Below, piece by piece: positions 62,592 to 64,000 of a stretch of 64,000 bases of DNA. How positions within the stretch are numbered: the first letter of the stretch is position 1; each line of letters opens with the position of its first letter. The notes below the pieces were generated by a model. That model searched no databases and was not told where the DNA came from. It saw only the letters and a program-made list of their open reading frames with translations. Location of the stretch: contig OZ219860.1 of NCBI GenBank assembly GCA_964291545.2, positions 682,001 to 746,000 on the forward strand, in the 5' to 3' direction. Source of the DNA: G963667675 sp964291545 (GTDB lineage: Bacteria > Chloroflexota > Dehalococcoidia > Lucifugimonadales > UBA3495). The position numbers were made by a program, and so were the translations under genes.

Positions 62592-63026
62592 ATGAGAGAA
62601 TCAACCACCGTAGCCGACTTGGTGGAATTGCTGAGTCTCTTGGAAGTTAAAGAACGGCATACGAGGGAGGCATTGTCTGAAATCGAAACCCAAAAAGCGG
62701 CTGTCCAAACAACTTTGACGTTGTACAAGAGTCACCACTGCCAGGGAGTTCCCACGCACAATTTGCCCGACATCAGGGGCCTGACTCAGATGGCAGCCCT
62801 GGATGCCATAGCCGACGCCAACGGCGGAGAGATTCGAGTTATAGAGGCCCGCGACCACATGCTTGCCAGCGGATTTTTCACTGGCTCGAAGAAGCCTCGG
62901 AAGAACGCCATGCCGCAAATACGGAGTCTTTTGGATCGGTCCGGCAGATATGAGTTGTCAAGTCCGGGTGTCTACCGGCAAATCACCCCGGCGGTGTCCG
63001 CGGAGGGGGTGGAACAAGCAGCATAG
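62592..63026 (+). CDS. hypothetical protein, 144 residues, helical N-terminus and winged-helix-like C-terminus
   Basis: A good ribosome-binding site (GGAAGGAGGG) precedes the ATG, and a CCCCC/GGGGG hairpin (62559-62573) lies just before it. Residues 1-50 are helical with heptad-like leucines (VADLVELLSLLEVKERH), probably a coiled coil. Residues 60-130 (LTQMAALDAIADANGGEIRVIEARDHMLASGFFTGSKKPRKNAMPQI, SLLDRSGRYELSSPGVYR) resemble a winged-helix domain often seen in small accessory genes. It probably shares the transcript of the structured RNA. No function can be assigned. Confidence 0.75.
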   Translation: MRESTTVADLVELLSLLEVKERHTREALSEIETQKAAVQTTLTLYKSHHCQGVPTHNLPDIRGLTQMAALDAIADANGGEIRVIEARDHMLASGFFTGSKKPRKNAMPQIRSLLDRSGRYELSSPGVYRQITPAVSAEGVEQAA

Positions 63027-63037
63027 GCCCAAAAAAC

Positions 63038-63071
63038 GAGTCCGCAGGAAGCTGACACTTCCTACGGACTC
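63038..63071 (-). terminator. hairpin that reads as a rho-independent terminator on the minus strand
   Basis: GAGTCCGCAGGAAG and CTTCCTACGGACTC form a 14-position stem with one mismatch and a 6-base loop. On the minus strand it is followed by GTTTTTT. It lies between the hypothetical gene and the transposase, so it could stop antisense transcription from the element, or mark the left end of the insertion sequence. Confidence 0.55.
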
Positions 63072-63109
63072 TCGCCACCAAATAACAACCTAGCAGAGGG
63101 AGTTTTCAG

Positions 63110-64000
63110 ATGGCTACCATTGATCTTACCAGACTCCGATTTAGTCTACAATCCAGCGGCCCGACTGCGTACAGCGACCTGGCCGCGATTCTCGACACCC
63201 TGACCAAGGAAGCGCAACCCCTCTTGGACTGCCTGTGGGCCATTCGGAAGAACCACAGGCCGGGCTATCCTCTCAAAGCGATGTGGCGTGCCTACATCGC
63301 TTCCTTCATGCTCAACATGGCTCATACCAACGAACTTAAGCGGCGACTTGATGCGGAACTCGAGCTGCGGCGTCTGTGCGGGTTCGTAGACGGCGTGCCG
63401 GCCAGAAGTACCTTCAACAGGTTCATCAAGAGTGTCTCCAAGCACAACGACCTCGTGGAAAGCATCTTTGTCCGGCTTACCGACCAGGTGCGGGACTATC
63501 TCCCGGGCTTGGGCAAAACGGTGGCCGTAGACGCAACGACCGTGAGAAGTCACTGCAACCCTAACCGAAAGCGAGGGAAGCCCAGCGACCCGGAAGCCTC
63601 ATTGACGCGGAAGAACAGTGCCAGGGCGCAGGGCGGCAAGGAGTGGCAGTTCGGGTTCAAGGCTCACATGGTCGCTTGTGCCAAATACGGGCTACCCCTG
63701 GCCCTGATTGTCACCACTGCTAGTCAGAACGACTCGCCCATGCTGCCCAAGGTGATTGACCACGCCAGGGCGACGCTGTCTTGTATGAAGCCGAAGGTGA
63801 TAATCGCCGACCGGGGCTACGACTCCCTGGCCAACCACAACTACGCTGTGGGCCTCGGAGCGATCCCGATTATCCACATTCGGAGACTGGCAAAGCAGAA
63901 GGGGATTCACACTGCTAAAGGCGTCCCCACCTGCATAGGCGGTGAGGCGATGGTTTACATCCAGGACAACGCCGATGGTCAACGGCTGTACCGCTGCCCG
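63110..64000 (+). CDS. DDE transposase, IS5/IS1182-like (3' end outside window)
   Basis: The frame opened by ATG at 63110, behind GCAGAGGGAG, stays open for 297 codons to the window edge. The N-terminal part (LKAMWRAYIASFMLNMAHTNELKRRLDAELELRRLCGF, PARSTFNRFIKSV) is the DUF772-type DNA-binding region; AVDATTVRSHC carries the first catalytic Asp and VIIADRGYDS the second. The catalytic Glu would lie beyond the window. It is apparently intact. The insertion sequence ends are not confirmed: no direct or inverted end repeats can be matched without the right end. Confidence 0.88.
   Translation, partial: MATIDLTRLRFSLQSSGPTAYSDLAAILDTLTKEAQPLLDCLWAIRKNHRPGYPLKAMWRAYIASFMLNMAHTNELKRRLDAELELRRLCGFVDGVPARSTFNRFIKSVSKHNDLVESIFVRLTDQVRDYLPGLGKTVAVDATTVRSHCNPNRKRGKPSDPEASLTRKNSARAQGGKEWQFGFKAHMVACAKYGLPLALIVTTASQNDSPMLPKVIDHARATLSCMKPKVIIADRGYDSLANHNYAVGLGAIPIIHIRRLAKQKGIHTAKGVPTCIGGEAMVYIQDNADGQRLYRCP

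Overview
The window is GC-rich chromosomal DNA from a bacterium that looks like a member of the Chloroflexota, probably of the SAR202/Dehalococcoidia kind often found in seawater and sponges. This placement is an inference from gene content: acyl-CoA dehydrogenases beside a fused electron-transfer flavoprotein, an FMN-dependent luciferase-like monooxygenase, Thr/Pro-rich lipoproteins, and a monomodular polyketide synthase resembling the sup type of sponge symbionts. No 16S rRNA is present to confirm it.

Layout. (1) 1-13.4 kb: the 3' end of an NCS2-type permease fused to an ATPase-like domain, then a minus-strand lipid/polyketide locus: a 3415-residue PKS (KS-AT-DH-MT-ER-KR-ACP-KS-degenerate AT), a free acyl carrier protein with its own promoter, a Sfp-type phosphopantetheinyl transferase and an alpha/beta hydrolase. 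Together they could build, activate and release a saturated methyl-branched chain. (2) 13.5-21.8 kb: an envelope/secretion stretch on the minus strand: zinc metallopeptidase, a lipoprotein of unknown function, a DUF4350-like membrane protein, an SppA-like peptidase, a SIMPL-domain lipoprotein and an orphan family 5 solute-binding lipoprotein with an inserted PsbP-like domain. (3) 21.9-32.7 kb: a broken aldo/keto reductase, a TPP-dependent enzyme, a DUF1330 protein, tRNA-Val, a luciferase-like monooxygenase, a YHS-domain protein, two acyl-CoA dehydrogenases, fused EtfBA and nicotinate phosphoribosyltransferase. (4) 32.8-39.6 kb: a plus-strand S-adenosylmethionine recycling operon behind a SAM-I riboswitch (mtnA, MTA phosphorylase, rhodanese, ahcY, metK) ending with a phosphohexomutase. 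(5) 39.6-61.7 kb: the str-S10-spc-alpha ribosomal supercluster with rplM-rpsI, all on the minus strand, transcribed from a good promoter upstream of rpsL; tuf is absent between fusA and rpsJ. (6) 61.7-64 kb: small genes of unknown function, a compact structured RNA candidate with a strong promoter, and a DDE transposase running off the right edge.

The most unusual signals are the long low-complexity, mostly acidic extensions on translation and transcription proteins (a roughly 290-residue tandem-repeat tail on S17, a 79-residue tail on L4, a 110-residue N-terminal extension on L5 and a 77-residue tail on RpoA), the candidate non-coding RNA near 62.4-62.5 kb, and the PKS carrying an intact second KS beside an AT that has lost its catalytic serine.
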